Assembly: GCF_022751215.1 (NCBI RefSeq)
Contig: NZ_JAICDG010000001.1
Span: 310,001 to 374,000 of the forward strand
DNA from: Actinomadura terrae
GTDB taxonomy: Bacteria; Actinomycetota; Actinomycetes; Streptosporangiales; Streptosporangiaceae
Length of the DNA stretch: 64,000 nucleotides
Direction of reading: 5' to 3'
The position numbers and the translations under genes were made by a program. The notes under the pieces are model-generated. The model was not told where the DNA came from, searched no databases, and saw only the letters and a list, made by a program, of their open reading frames with translations. Positions 51,922 through 61,125 of this stretch are shown piece by piece; within the stretch, counting starts at the first letter, position 1; each line of letters starts with the position of its first letter.

Positions 51922-53410
51922 CGAGCCAGATGGGGACGCCTGTCCGTTCGGCGGCGCGCACGGCCTGACGTGCCGCCTCGGATGGGCGCTCCGCGATGAC
52001 CGACGCGGCGGCGCGGAGCGCGGCGAGGCGCTCCTCGACGGTGGCGAGCGCGCCTCCGGCCCGCTCGATGGCGGCGTCGACGACGGCGTCCGCCAGCGGC
52101 GTGTGGGTGCGCAGGGCGCGGCGGACGGCCGCGCGCCCTCCCTCGTGCAGCAGGTCGGCGGGGTCGCGGCCGGACGGAAGCGCGACCAGGTCCACCGGTC
52201 CGGCGACGCGCGCGAGCGTCTCCCAGGCCCGGACGGCGCCGGACCGTCCCGCCGGGTCGCCGTCCAGCGCGACCAGCACGCCGGTCGCGGCGAGGTCGGC
52301 GACGCCGCCGAGCGCGCCGAGCTGCGCGCCGGTGAGCGACAGCCCGCAGGTCGCCACGGCCGCGTGCCTCGGGTCCCCGGCGACGGCGACGGCGATCGCG
52401 TCGAGCGGCCCCTCGACCAGGACGGGACGCGCCCCCGCCGCGAACCGGTCGCGCGCCTCGTGCAGGCCGTAGAGCAGCTCGGACTTGTGGAAGAGCGCGG
52501 TGGCCGGTCCGTTGAGGTACTTCGGGCCCTCGGCGCCGTCGCGGCGGCGGCCGAGGAACCCGGCGATCGCGCCGTCGGCCGTCCGGATGGCGAACATCAG
52601 CCGGTCGCGGAAGGTGTCGTGGAGGCCATCGTCGTCAGAGCGCTCACCGGCGGGCTTCGCCAGGCCGGACGCGACGATCTGCTCGTCGTCGTGGCCGAGC
52701 CCGCGCAGGTGGTCGGTGAGGGCCCGGGGGCCGGGCGGGGCGTGGCCGAGCTGCCAGCGCCGCTGCACGCCGAGGGGGAAACCGCGTCCCGCGAGGTAGG
52801 CGGGCACCCAGCTTTCGGGGCGCCGCGCCTGGAAGAACCGGTGCGCCGCGTCCATGATCCCGACGGACGGCGCCTGCCCGCACGCGGCCGAGTAGAGGCG
52901 CCTGGCGAGCCGCAGGATGCGGTCCCCGGCGTCCGGCCCGGCCCAGAAGGCGTTGACCGGGAAGACGGGCGGACGCGGCTCCAGCCCGAGCCACGCCCGC
53001 ACCAGAAAACCGACCGAATCCGCCTCCACCACATGCAAATGGCGGACATGCTCGGACCAATCCCAGGACGGCGAGGCGTCACGCGACCCGGCACGCAGTG
53101 GTAACCCGGTCGTTTGCGCGACGTCGAACACCGCGCGCACCCCGCCGGACGGCCCGAACACGCGAATCCCGGTCTCGCCGCGCCGGACCTGACGCCCGGC
53201 CGCCTGCCACTCCTCGTACGAGCGGACGTCGATCGCCGCCCGCCACTGCGCCGCGATCAGCAGCGTGTTGGTGTACCCGAACCGGCGGCCGTGCAGGACG
53301 GCGCGCTCCAGCCACCACGTCCACGGGCGGGTCCCGTCGCGCAGCCGCGCGGTCTCCCGCGAGGCGATGCCCCGCAGCACGCGCTGTTCCTCGTCCAACC
53401 CCGAGAGCAC
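51854..53410 (-). CDS. ArdC-N/TOPRIM primase-like protein
   Basis: A 518-residue protein. Residues about 40-90 match the N-terminal ssDNA-binding domain of ArdC antirestriction proteins (YTNTLLIAAQ, then GRQVRRGETGIRVFGP). Residues about 180-315 resemble the N-subdomain of the DnaG catalytic core (RGFPLGVQRRWQLGHAPPG, then LMFAIRTADGAIAGFLGRR). A TOPRIM domain follows with Glu333 (VEGPLDA) and Asp383/Asp385 (ALDGDPAG). The CHC2 zinc finger of true DnaG is absent. A GTG start follows GAGGAGG. It lies 61 bp after the AAA+ gene on the same strand. It may be a replication or defence primase; the housekeeping dnaG is not expected here. Confidence 0.82.
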   Translation of the reverse strand: MLSGLDEEQRVLRGIASRETARLRDGTRPWTWWLERAVLHGRRFGYTNTLLIAAQWRAAIDVRSYEEWQAAGRQVRRGETGIRVFGPSGGVRAVFDVAQTTGLPLRAGSRDASPSWDWSEHVRHLHVVEADSVGFLVRAWLGLEPRPPVFPVNAFWAGPDAGDRILRLARRLYSAACGQAPSVGIMDAAHRFFQARRPESWVPAYLAGRGFPLGVQRRWQLGHAPPGPRALTDHLRGLGHDDEQIVASGLAKPAGERSDDDGLHDTFRDRLMFAIRTADGAIAGFLGRRRDGAEGPKYLNGPATALFHKSELLYGLHEARDRFAAGARPVLVEGPLDAIAVAVAGDPRHAAVATCGLSLTGAQLGALGGVADLAATGVLVALDGDPAGRSGAVRAWETLARVAGPVDLVALPSGRDPADLLHEGGRAAVRRALRTHTPLADAVVDAAIERAGGALATVEERLAALRAAASVIAERPSEAARQAVRAAERTGVPIWLVTEALIEAARRPRRAGPPRPAG

Positions 53411-53471
53411 GGCAGGGCCTCCTCACTCGCAGCGGGAAGCCGAACGGGGTTATACCCACATATGACCTCGG

Positions 53472-56192
53472 CTAGAGGTAGAGGCCGAAGAACTCCTCGG
53501 GGTGGTCCAGCAGCGGCGGCAGGTCCTCGGCGGTGAGCGTGATCAACTCCTTCTTGGACGGCGTCCGCGGCGGCTTGTCGCCCTTCTTCGCCGCCCGCCT
53601 GGCGGTGACGGCGGCGGAGGCGACCCGGTCGGCCTGGTTCGCGACCGCGACGTCCAGCATGTTGCGCATCAGGCGGCCGTTGCCGAAGGACGGGCCGCGC
53701 GGCGCCCGGCGCAGCATCGAGCGCAGCACCTCGTGCGTGCCGTCGGCGAGGCGGAAGCCGTCGGCGGCGGCGAGCTGCTCGAACACCGTCAGCAGCTGGT
53801 CGTCGGTGTAGTCGGGGAAGTGCAGCTGCTTGGGGAAGCGCGAGTCCAGCCCCGGGTTGGCGGCGAGGAACTCGGCCATCTCCTGCTGGTATCCGGCGAC
53901 GATGACGACGAGGTCCTCGCGGTGGTCCTCCATCAGTTTGACCAGTTCGGCGATGGCCTCGTGGCCGTAGTCGCCCTTCAGCGGCGACTGCGTCAGCGTG
54001 TACGCCTCGTCGATGAACAGCACGCCGCCGATCGCGCGCTCCACCAGCCGCCGGGTGCGCGGCGCGGTCTGCCCGATGTACTCCCCGACCAGGTGCGCGC
54101 GGGACGCCTCGACGAGGTGCCCCGACGAGAGCACGCCGAGCCGCCGGTAGATGCGGCCGAGCAGCCGCGCCACCATCGTCTTGCCGGTGCCGGGGTTGCC
54201 GGTGAACACCATGTGCCGGGTCGGCGGCGTGATCCGCAGCCCGGACTCGCCGCGCAGCCGCGCCGCGTGCGTGCCCGCGACCAGCAGCGCGATCTCGTGC
54301 TTGACGGTCTCCAGGCCGGTGAGGTCGCGCAGCTCGGCGAGCGGGTTGCCGATGGACTGCGCGGTGTCGAGCGTCTCGGGGACGTCCTGCTTGCGGACGA
54401 CCAGCTCCGCGCCCTCGGCCGTCCGCGCCTTGACGGCGGCGACGACCTGGTCGGCGAGGTGCGGCGCGAGGCGCGCGTTGCGGAGCGTCTGGGTCGGCGG
54501 GGTCGCCTCCAGCAGCGCGCCCGCCGCCTCGATCGCGTGCCGCGTCGCGCGGACGCCGTGCCTGTCCAGCGCGCGGCGGAACAGCTCGGCGTGCCCGGCC
54601 GCGTCGAACGGCCGGGTCCGCGCGATCCGGAACCGCTGCGGCAGGACGGGGTTGATCTCGCGGATGCGCTCGTCGCCGCCGGTGTCGCACAGCGCGACGA
54701 CCTGGAGGTCGGGGTGGACGGCCAGCAACCGGTGCAGCTCGGCGGCGAGCGCCTCGCCGTTGCCGGGGTCGGCGACGACGCCGTCCAGCCCCTCGATGAT
54801 CAGCAGCCGGTCGCCGGCGCAGTCGCGGGCGTCGGCGTGCAGCTTGGCGACCGCGTCCGAGAGCCGCTGCCCGGAGAACAGGTTGTCGGTGACCCACAGC
54901 GGGTCGCGGCTGAGCGCGAGCGCCTTGCCGAGCTCCTGCGCCGCGTCCCGCTTGCCGGTGCCGTCGGGGCCGGCGAGCAGCAGCCGGACGGGCTCCTTGC
55001 CGCGGGTCAGCTCGTCCAGCGCCGCCGTCACCTCCGGCTGCCCGACCAGCGACGTCGCCAGCTCGGGACGCGCCGCCGGGGCGGCGACCGCCGTGCCGGA
55101 GGTCACCCGCAGCCCTTCGATCAGCGGGTTCACGACGTGGCGGCGCGGCGCGTACAGCCGCCGCAGGTCGGTCTGGAACTGCCCGACGGGAATCCACTCG
55201 GCCTTCGGGAACCACGGGTCGCCCGGCAGGCCCTGCACGATCGCGACGAACCGCATCGCCATGTCGAGCCAGGCCCGGCACGCGTCCGCCGCGCCCGACA
55301 CCAGCGCGCGGACCAGCCACGCCCGCGTCTGCTCCTGCCACGCGCCCGCCTTGAACCCGCGCCGCTCGCCGCTGAACCGCTGCTGCAACTCGCGGTAGCG
55401 GTCCTCGCCGAGCGCGACCGCCAGCTCCGCCGGGACGTGCTCCAGGCTGCCCTGGAGCAGCAGCTGGATCAGGTGCGACTCGACGGACTCCTCGCGCGGC
55501 GCGACGTTCGTCAGGTGCTCGTAGGCGGCGAGCAGCCCGGCGCACACCCACTCCAGGTAGCCGACCGGGCCGAGCAGCTCGGGGATGGACGCGATCGCCG
55601 CGTCGTCGGCGTGCGCGTGCCAGTGCTCGCGCAGCTCCATCTTCGGCAGGTTCACATCGCACGCGGGCGGGTCGTCGTAGAGCCGCAGCAGCGCGCGGCG
55701 CCGCTCGTCCAGCGGCTCGATGCCCTCCAGGACGCCGAGGCACTCGCGGGCCAGCTCGATCGCCAGCTCCCGGTCGGGCGCCTCGACCAGCCAGTCGACC
55801 GGTGGCCGCCACCGGCCGCCCGGCGCGTCCCAGCGGGTCATGCGGGTGCTGAGCGGGCCGGGGTTGACCAGGTGCCGGTTCAGCAGCCGCTCGGGGAGCT
55901 GCGACCACGAGCCCGCCTTGATCGCGCCGCCGCCGGGCAGGAACGCCAGGATGCCGAAGATCTCCGCGGTGACCAGCGAGGCGGGCAGCGTCAGCAGCTT
56001 GTGCTCGTCGGTGGTGAGGTCGACGGCGCGCGGGTCGGCGGCCAGCGCGTCGATCCGCGCGGCGATCTCCTCGAACAGCCCGTCCGGGACCCGCCACGGG
56101 CCGTAGGCGTAGACGTCGAGCACCGGCTCGTCGGTGAGCAGTAGCTCCAGATGCTCCGGCAGCCGCAACGCATTCTCCCCAAGAGTGATCAA
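53472..56192 (-). CDS. AAA+ ATPase, CbxX/EccA-like, two ATPase modules
   Basis: A 906-residue ATPase. The first 370 residues match no family that I recognise. Module 1 has Walker A GPDGTGKR (408-415) and a weak Walker B (LLIIEGLD, 463-470). Module 2 is CbxX/SpoVK-like with Walker A GNPGTGKT (665-672), EYIGQTAPRTR and Walker B VLFIDEAYTL (724-733), then ESX-like AGYQQEMAEFLAANPGL. The start is uncertain: TTG at 56192, or TTG at 56168 with GGGGAG upstream. It precedes the ArdC/TOPRIM gene. No ESX (type VII) genes are near, so an EccA role is not supported. Confidence 0.85.
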   Translation of the reverse strand: MITLGENALRLPEHLELLLTDEPVLDVYAYGPWRVPDGLFEEIAARIDALAADPRAVDLTTDEHKLLTLPASLVTAEIFGILAFLPGGGAIKAGSWSQLPERLLNRHLVNPGPLSTRMTRWDAPGGRWRPPVDWLVEAPDRELAIELARECLGVLEGIEPLDERRRALLRLYDDPPACDVNLPKMELREHWHAHADDAAIASIPELLGPVGYLEWVCAGLLAAYEHLTNVAPREESVESHLIQLLLQGSLEHVPAELAVALGEDRYRELQQRFSGERRGFKAGAWQEQTRAWLVRALVSGAADACRAWLDMAMRFVAIVQGLPGDPWFPKAEWIPVGQFQTDLRRLYAPRRHVVNPLIEGLRVTSGTAVAAPAARPELATSLVGQPEVTAALDELTRGKEPVRLLLAGPDGTGKRDAAQELGKALALSRDPLWVTDNLFSGQRLSDAVAKLHADARDCAGDRLLIIEGLDGVVADPGNGEALAAELHRLLAVHPDLQVVALCDTGGDERIREINPVLPQRFRIARTRPFDAAGHAELFRRALDRHGVRATRHAIEAAGALLEATPPTQTLRNARLAPHLADQVVAAVKARTAEGAELVVRKQDVPETLDTAQSIGNPLAELRDLTGLETVKHEIALLVAGTHAARLRGESGLRITPPTRHMVFTGNPGTGKTMVARLLGRIYRRLGVLSSGHLVEASRAHLVGEYIGQTAPRTRRLVERAIGGVLFIDEAYTLTQSPLKGDYGHEAIAELVKLMEDHREDLVVIVAGYQQEMAEFLAANPGLDSRFPKQLHFPDYTDDQLLTVFEQLAAADGFRLADGTHEVLRSMLRRAPRGPSFGNGRLMRNMLDVAVANQADRVASAAVTARRAAKKGDKPPRTPSKKELITLTAEDLPPLLDHPEEFFGLYL

Positions 56193-56365
56193 AGCAGAGG
56201 TACAGCCTACGTTTCCGTAGGGGGTGCTGGTTTAGCGGTCAGGTGCGGCACGGGTATTGGGACGAGCACGTTTCCACGACGCACCAGGCGGCGTCAGTGA
56301 CGGGTATCACACGTCGCACCGAAACCTTTTCGGCGCCGCGTGTGCGGCGCGGGTGCGGCGCGCGT

Positions 56366-57319
56366 TCACGGGGTGCGGCGCAGCGACTCGACGGCGAGCC
56401 GCGCGGCGGTGCCGATCACCGCGTCCGCCTGCGGCAGGACGGCGTTGGGCAGCAGCGAGCGGGTGAAGACGGCGACGGCGTACCGGCCGCCGTCGGGGTA
56501 CTCCACGACGCCGACCTCGTTGCGGATCGTCGGGAGCGTCCCGGTCTTGCCGCTGACCACGACGTCGTCGAACGGGAACCCCGACGACAGCCGGTGCGGC
56601 CAGACCTGGAGGCCGAACAGCCGCCGCATCGCCGCGCACTCGGCGGCGGGGGCGGCCTCGTCCCGCCAGACGGCGCCGAGCAGCCGGGTCATCTCGCGCG
56701 GGGTGCTGCGGCTGGTCAGGACGGGGTCGAGGGCGCGCAGCCGGTCGAGCACGCCGGGCTCGTCGAGCCGCGCCCACACCTCGCCGAAGCTGTCGGCCTC
56801 CGCGTCGGCGAGCAGCGTCTCGAACAGGTCCCGCCCGCTGCCCTCGACGCGCGTGCGGGGGAGGCCGAGTTCGGCCGCGGTGGCGTTGACCGCGTCCAGC
56901 CCGACCCGCTCCAGCAGCACGTCCGCGGACGCGTTGTCGCTGACGGTGATCATGAGGCAGGCGAGGTCGCGCAGCGACACCCGCACCTCGTCGAGCAGCG
57001 CCGACAGCCCGGTCGGCCCGGCGGTGCGGTCCTGCGGGCGCAGCGTGAGCTGCTCGGTCGGGTCGAGCACGCCGCCGGCGACCTGCCGGTAGAACGCGAC
57101 GAGCAGCGGCACCTTGAACACCGACGCGAGGACGACCGGCGCGTCGGCGCGGAGCCCGACCTCCCGTCCGGTGTCGATGTCGGTCGCGTGCAGGTACCCG
57201 GTCACGCCCGCGTCGCGGAACGCCGCCTCGATCCCGCTCGTCCCGGTCGTGTTCCGTCCGGTGGTCTTCCGTCCGGCGGTGCTCCGCCCGGCCCGTCCGG
57301 CCTGTTCTGGCGCGCTCAT
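56366..57319 (-). CDS. Serine beta-lactamase-like hydrolase (class A type), no signal peptide seen
   Basis: A 317-residue penicillin-recognising enzyme. SxxK is Ser66-Val-Phe-Lys69, SDN is Ser127-Asp-Asn129 and KTG is Lys258-Thr-Gly260. The omega-loop glutamate cannot be fixed by eye. The ATG overlaps the LysR stop in ATGA. The N-terminus is polar and repeat-like (TAGRKTTGRNTTGTSG) and has no hydrophobic signal, which is unusual for an exported beta-lactamase. It may be cytoplasmic, cryptic, or an esterase. The LysR partner and the divergent PBP point to a beta-lactam role. Confidence 0.82.
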   Translation of the reverse strand: MSAPEQAGRAGRSTAGRKTTGRNTTGTSGIEAAFRDAGVTGYLHATDIDTGREVGLRADAPVVLASVFKVPLLVAFYRQVAGGVLDPTEQLTLRPQDRTAGPTGLSALLDEVRVSLRDLACLMITVSDNASADVLLERVGLDAVNATAAELGLPRTRVEGSGRDLFETLLADAEADSFGEVWARLDEPGVLDRLRALDPVLTSRSTPREMTRLLGAVWRDEAAPAAECAAMRRLFGLQVWPHRLSSGFPFDDVVVSGKTGTLPTIRNEVGVVEYPDGGRYAVAVFTRSLLPNAVLPQADAVIGTAARLAVESLRRTP

Positions 57320-58269
57320 GCCAGGAACCCCGACGACGGGCGCGGGACGACGCGGCGGGCGGGCGCGCGGTCCAGCGGCGTCATGCCCGCCTCGCGGCGC
57401 AGCACGGCGGTCGCGACGGCGGCGAAGTCGGCGACGCCGTCGGGCGGGTCGGGGGTGCGCCACGCGCACGAGGTGCGCAGCGACAGCGGCTCGCCCGCGA
57501 GCGGCCGCCAGACGACGCCGGGCGTCGGCCCGTCGGCGGGGCGCGGGACGAGCGCCACCGCCGTCCCGGCGAGGACGAGCCCGACCGCGAACTGCGGGTG
57601 CCGGGCCTCGTGGACGGCGGGCGGCGCGTACCCGTGCCTGCGGCAGGCCGCCAGCAGCTCGTCGTAGCTGCCGGGCGCCTCCTCGCGCGGGAACGTGACG
57701 AGATCGTGGGCGTCGAGGTCGGCCAGGCGCACCTCGCCGGCGGGGGCGGCGCCGTCCGGGAGCAGGACGCCGAGGGGCTGGCCCAGCATCGGCCCGAACT
57801 CCAGGTCGCGCGCGGCGCACGGGTGCCGGAGCACGCCCGCGTCCAGCGCGCCCTCGGCGAGCGCGCGGACCTGCTCGGCCGTGCCCGTCTCGCGCAGGTC
57901 GAGCCGCAGGTCGGGGCGGCGCTCCCGGAACGCGGCGATCAGCGCGGCGACGATCGGGCCGCCGAGGTCGCTCGGCAGCCCGGCCCGCACCGCGCGGGCC
58001 TCGCCGAGCCGCGCCCGCTCGGCGACGGAGTAGACGCGGTCCACGCGGGCGAGGATGTCACGCGCCTCGTCCAGCAGCAGGGCGCCGGGGGCGGTCAGCT
58101 CCACCTTCCGGCTGGAGCGGTCGAACAGCCGCACGCCGAGCTCCTTCTCCAGGCGCTGGATCCGCTGGCTCAGCGGCGGCTGGGCCATGCCGAGCCGTTC
58201 CGCCGCGCGGCCGAAGTGCAGTTCCTCGGCGACCACGACGAAGCACCGCAGATGCCCCACCAGGTTCAC
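57316..58269 (-). CDS. LysR-family regulator
   Basis: A 317-residue LysR protein. The helix-turn-helix is FVVVAEELHFGRAAERLGMA then QPPLSQRIQRLEKELG. The C-terminal substrate-binding domain begins near VRAGLPSDLGG. GTG at 58269 is chosen because LysR proteins usually start one or two residues before the hydrophobic HLRCF; a TTG at 58287 is in frame. It is coupled to the beta-lactamase-like gene (ATGA) and divergent from the PBP gene, as AmpR-type regulators are. Repeats in the gap are probable operators. Confidence 0.9.
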   Translation of the reverse strand: MNLVGHLRCFVVVAEELHFGRAAERLGMAQPPLSQRIQRLEKELGVRLFDRSSRKVELTAPGALLLDEARDILARVDRVYSVAERARLGEARAVRAGLPSDLGGPIVAALIAAFRERRPDLRLDLRETGTAEQVRALAEGALDAGVLRHPCAARDLEFGPMLGQPLGVLLPDGAAPAGEVRLADLDAHDLVTFPREEAPGSYDELLAACRRHGYAPPAVHEARHPQFAVGLVLAGTAVALVPRPADGPTPGVVWRPLAGEPLSLRTSCAWRTPDPPDGVADFAAVATAVLRREAGMTPLDRAPARRVVPRPSSGFLA

Positions 58270-58279
58270 GGAAGAGGAC

Positions 58280-58327
58280 GATATCAAAGTCCATATGGCT
58301 GCGAGAGCGATATCAATCTTGGACTTT
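58280..58327. promoter_or_regulatory. Repeats in the LysR-PBP gap, candidate operator
   Basis: GATATCAA occurs directly twice (58280-58287 and 58309-58316), and AAAGTCC (58286-58292) and GGACTTT (58321-58327) face each other. They lie just upstream of the LysR start, where a LysR autoregulatory and divergent-promoter site is expected. Confidence 0.55.
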
Positions 58328-58394
58328 TCGCTGGTCGGATGGTGTCCTATGGCGGCGGTGTCAACGGGGGCGCCGTGGACGGAGGGGGAGGCCG

Positions 58395-60065
58395 ATGACG
58401 CGCCGATCGCGTTGGGGGCTCGTCGCGGCGGTCGCGGCGGTGGCCGTGTTCGCGGGGGCGGGCGCGGTGTGGTTCCTGCGGGACGGGGAGGGCCCGCGCG
58501 GCACCGTGGAACGCTACCTCGCCGCCTGGAGCAGGGGCGACCTCGCCGCGATGCGGACGCTGACCGACGGCCCGCCCGCCGACTTCGAGCAGCGGTTCGC
58601 GCGGATGCGCGACGACCTCGGCGTCTCGCGGCAGCGGTACACGGTCGCGTCGGTCGGACGTCCCAAGGACGGGAGGGCCGGTTCGTCCTACGGCGCCGAC
58701 CTGACCCTCGCCGGGTCCCGGACGTGGACGTACTCCGGGCAGCTTCCGCTGGTCGAGCGCGGCGGGAAGTGGCGCGTCCGCTGGTCGCCGGAGGTCGTGT
58801 ACCCGACGCTGAAGGAAGGGCAGCGGCTCCGCGCCGCCCGGACCTGGCCGACGCGGGCGGGCATCTCGGCGGCGGACGGCAGCGATCTCGGCGGCTCGCC
58901 GTCGGGATCGGTGCAGCAGCTCGTCGGGCCGCTCGGCGCCGCGTCCGCCGAGGCCGCCAGGAAGCTCGGCGCCCCGTACCGGGCGGGCGACACGATCGGC
59001 GCCGAGGGCCTTCAGAAGCAGTACGAGCGGCGCCTCGCCGGGACGCCCGCGCTCGCCGTGCAGATCGTCGGCGCGGACGGCACGCCGGTGAAGACGCTCC
59101 AGCGGTTCGGCGGCACCGACGGGAAGCCGCTGCGGACGACGCTCGACCCCGCGACGCAGAAGGCGGCGGGGGAGGCGCTGGCGAGTGCCGCCAAGCCCGC
59201 CTCGCTGGTCGCGCTCCGCCCGTCCACGGGCGAGGTCCTCGCGGTCGCGAACAAGCCGGGCGGCTACAACCGGGCGCTGATGGGCCGTTACCCGCCCGGC
59301 TCGACCTTCAAGATCGTCACGGCGGCGGCGCTGGTCGCCGGGGGCATGGACGCGCGGACGCCGGTCCCGTGCCCGGCCACCACGTCCGTCGGCGGCCGCT
59401 CGTTCCACAACTACCACCACGAGGACTTCGGGACGGTCCCGCTCCGCGAGGCGTTCGCGCACTCGTGCAACACCACGTTCGCGCGCCTCGCCGTCGACAA
59501 GCTCGGCGTGAAGCGGGTGACGCAGCTCGCGGCCCAGTTCGGGTTCAACGCGCCGATCGTCGGCGGGCTGCCCGCCGTCCGCGCCGCGTTCCCCGCGCCC
59601 AAGGACGACACGGCCTTCGCCGCCGCCTCGTTCGGGCAGGGCGAGGTGCTGACCAGCCCGCTCAACATGGCGAGCATCGCGGCCGCCGCCGCGAACGGCA
59701 CCTGGCGCTCGCCGCGCCTGGTGGACGCCTCGCTCGCCGGCAAGGCCGCCGACGCCGGGAGCCGCCGTCCCGAGCCGCCGCACCCGCTGGAGCCCGCGGT
59801 GAAGGCCGCCCTGCACTCGCTGATGCCCGCCGTCGTCAGCGAGGGCACCGCGTCCGGCGTGGACTTCCCGTCAGGGACGGCGGGCAAGACCGGCACGGCC
59901 GAGTTCGGAGAGGGCAGGAACCCGCCGACCCACGCGTGGTTCGTCGGCTACCGGGGCGACCTGGCGTTCGCGGTGATCGTCGAGGGCGGCGGCACCGGCG
60001 CCGAAGCCGCCGCCCCCATCGCCGCCGCGTTCTTGAAGGGGGCCCGTGGTCAAGGCAGGCGCTAG
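58395..60065 (+). CDS. Class B penicillin-binding protein (MecA_N/NTF2 plus transpeptidase)
   Basis: A 556-residue PBP. A single N-terminal membrane helix (GLVAAVAAVAVFAGAGAVWF) is followed by an NTF2-like MecA_N domain (about 33-135) and a transpeptidase domain with PGSTFK (Ser303, Lys306), Ser357-Cys-Asn359 and KTGTAEF. This layout is that of PBP2a-like low-affinity PBPs and PbpA-type enzymes. It makes peptidoglycan cross-links outside the membrane. The ATG follows GGAGGGGGAGG. Divergent from LysR/beta-lactamase, it suggests a beta-lactam tolerance cassette (inference). Its stop overlaps the corA stop in CTAG. Confidence 0.92.
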   Translation: MTRRSRWGLVAAVAAVAVFAGAGAVWFLRDGEGPRGTVERYLAAWSRGDLAAMRTLTDGPPADFEQRFARMRDDLGVSRQRYTVASVGRPKDGRAGSSYGADLTLAGSRTWTYSGQLPLVERGGKWRVRWSPEVVYPTLKEGQRLRAARTWPTRAGISAADGSDLGGSPSGSVQQLVGPLGAASAEAARKLGAPYRAGDTIGAEGLQKQYERRLAGTPALAVQIVGADGTPVKTLQRFGGTDGKPLRTTLDPATQKAAGEALASAAKPASLVALRPSTGEVLAVANKPGGYNRALMGRYPPGSTFKIVTAAALVAGGMDARTPVPCPATTSVGGRSFHNYHHEDFGTVPLREAFAHSCNTTFARLAVDKLGVKRVTQLAAQFGFNAPIVGGLPAVRAAFPAPKDDTAFAAASFGQGEVLTSPLNMASIAAAAANGTWRSPRLVDASLAGKAADAGSRRPEPPHPLEPAVKAALHSLMPAVVSEGTASGVDFPSGTAGKTGTAEFGEGRNPPTHAWFVGYRGDLAFAVIVEGGGTGAEAAAPIAAAFLKGARGQGRR

Positions 60066-61093
60066 AGCCAGTCGCGCCGCTTGAAGACCAGGTACAGGCC
60101 GACGCTGCACACGATGATGACGATGGTGCTGACCACGAACCCGTCGTGCTGGGAGAAGCCGGGATAGGGGACGTTCTGCCCGTAGAAGCCGGTCACGGCG
60201 GTCGGGACCGCGATGATCGCCGCCCAGCTCGTGACCTTCTTCATCACCTCGTTCATCCGGTTGCCCTGGAGCGCCAGCCGCGTGTCGATGAGGTTCGCGA
60301 CCAGGTCGCGCAGCCCGTCGGTCGACTCGGCGACGCGCAGCGTGTGGTCGTAGACGTCCTGGAAGTAGGGCACCAGCGCGGGCGGGACGAGCCGCAGGTC
60401 ACGGCGCAGCAGCGTGTTGACGACCTCGCGCATCGGCAGCGCCACCCGCCGCAGCGCGACGAGGTTCTTGCGCAGCTGGTAGCTGCGCAGCTGCATCTCC
60501 TTGACCGGGAAGCTCTCGTCGAACACGAGCTCCTCGACCTCGTCGCCCGCGTCGTCCAGCGCCGTCGCCGCGGCCAGCTGGAGGTCGACGATCATGTCGA
60601 GCAGCCCGTAGAGCAGGTACGCGGCGCCGGTCCCGGCGAGGTCGCCGCCGAGCCCCTCGTCCCAGCGGCGGATCAGCGCGTCGATGTCGATGCCCGGGTC
60701 CTGCCGGATGGTCACGAGCGCCCGCTCGGACAGGAACGCCGACACCTCGTACAGGACGAGGTCGCCGTCCTTCACCTCCGGGATGTAGGCGTTGAGGAAC
60801 GCATACCCCTGGTACCGGTCGAACTTGGCGCGCTCGTGCCGGGACACCGCGTCCTCCACCGCGACGTGGTCGAGCCCCAGCTCCTCGCTGATCACCCGCA
60901 GGTCCTCGTGGCGCGGCGCGCACAGGTCGAGCCAGACGACGACGTCCGGCCGCTCCAGGTAGTCGCTCACTTCGGCGACCGGGAACCCCTCCGCCTCGAC
61001 CCTCCCGTCCAGCCAGGCTCTGGTGCGCGGCGGCGCGCCGCCGATGCGGTTGCCGGGGTGCGCGACATCGGTCTCGGACGGATGGGATCCCAT
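60062..61093 (-). CDS. corA: CorA-type magnesium/cobalt transporter
   Basis: A 343-residue CorA protein. A long cytoplasmic helical region (VSRHERAKFDRYQGYAFLNA and later) is followed by two C-terminal membrane helices. The pore signature is YGQNVPYPG, with Gln in place of the canonical GMN methionine, a variant common in actinobacteria. The end KRRDWL is typical. The ATG follows AGAGGGG. It is convergent with the PBP gene; the two stops share CTAG. Confidence 0.92.
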   Translation of the reverse strand: MGSHPSETDVAHPGNRIGGAPPRTRAWLDGRVEAEGFPVAEVSDYLERPDVVVWLDLCAPRHEDLRVISEELGLDHVAVEDAVSRHERAKFDRYQGYAFLNAYIPEVKDGDLVLYEVSAFLSERALVTIRQDPGIDIDALIRRWDEGLGGDLAGTGAAYLLYGLLDMIVDLQLAAATALDDAGDEVEELVFDESFPVKEMQLRSYQLRKNLVALRRVALPMREVVNTLLRRDLRLVPPALVPYFQDVYDHTLRVAESTDGLRDLVANLIDTRLALQGNRMNEVMKKVTSWAAIIAVPTAVTGFYGQNVPYPGFSQHDGFVVSTIVIIVCSVGLYLVFKRRDWL

Positions 61094-61125
61094 GGGCCCC
61101 TCTATACCCCACCATCGCTTTCGAC

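Noticed and set aside
53472..56192. EccA of a type VII secretion system
   Set aside because: Only the CbxX module is shared. No EccB/C/D, EsxA/B or mycosin genes lie nearby.
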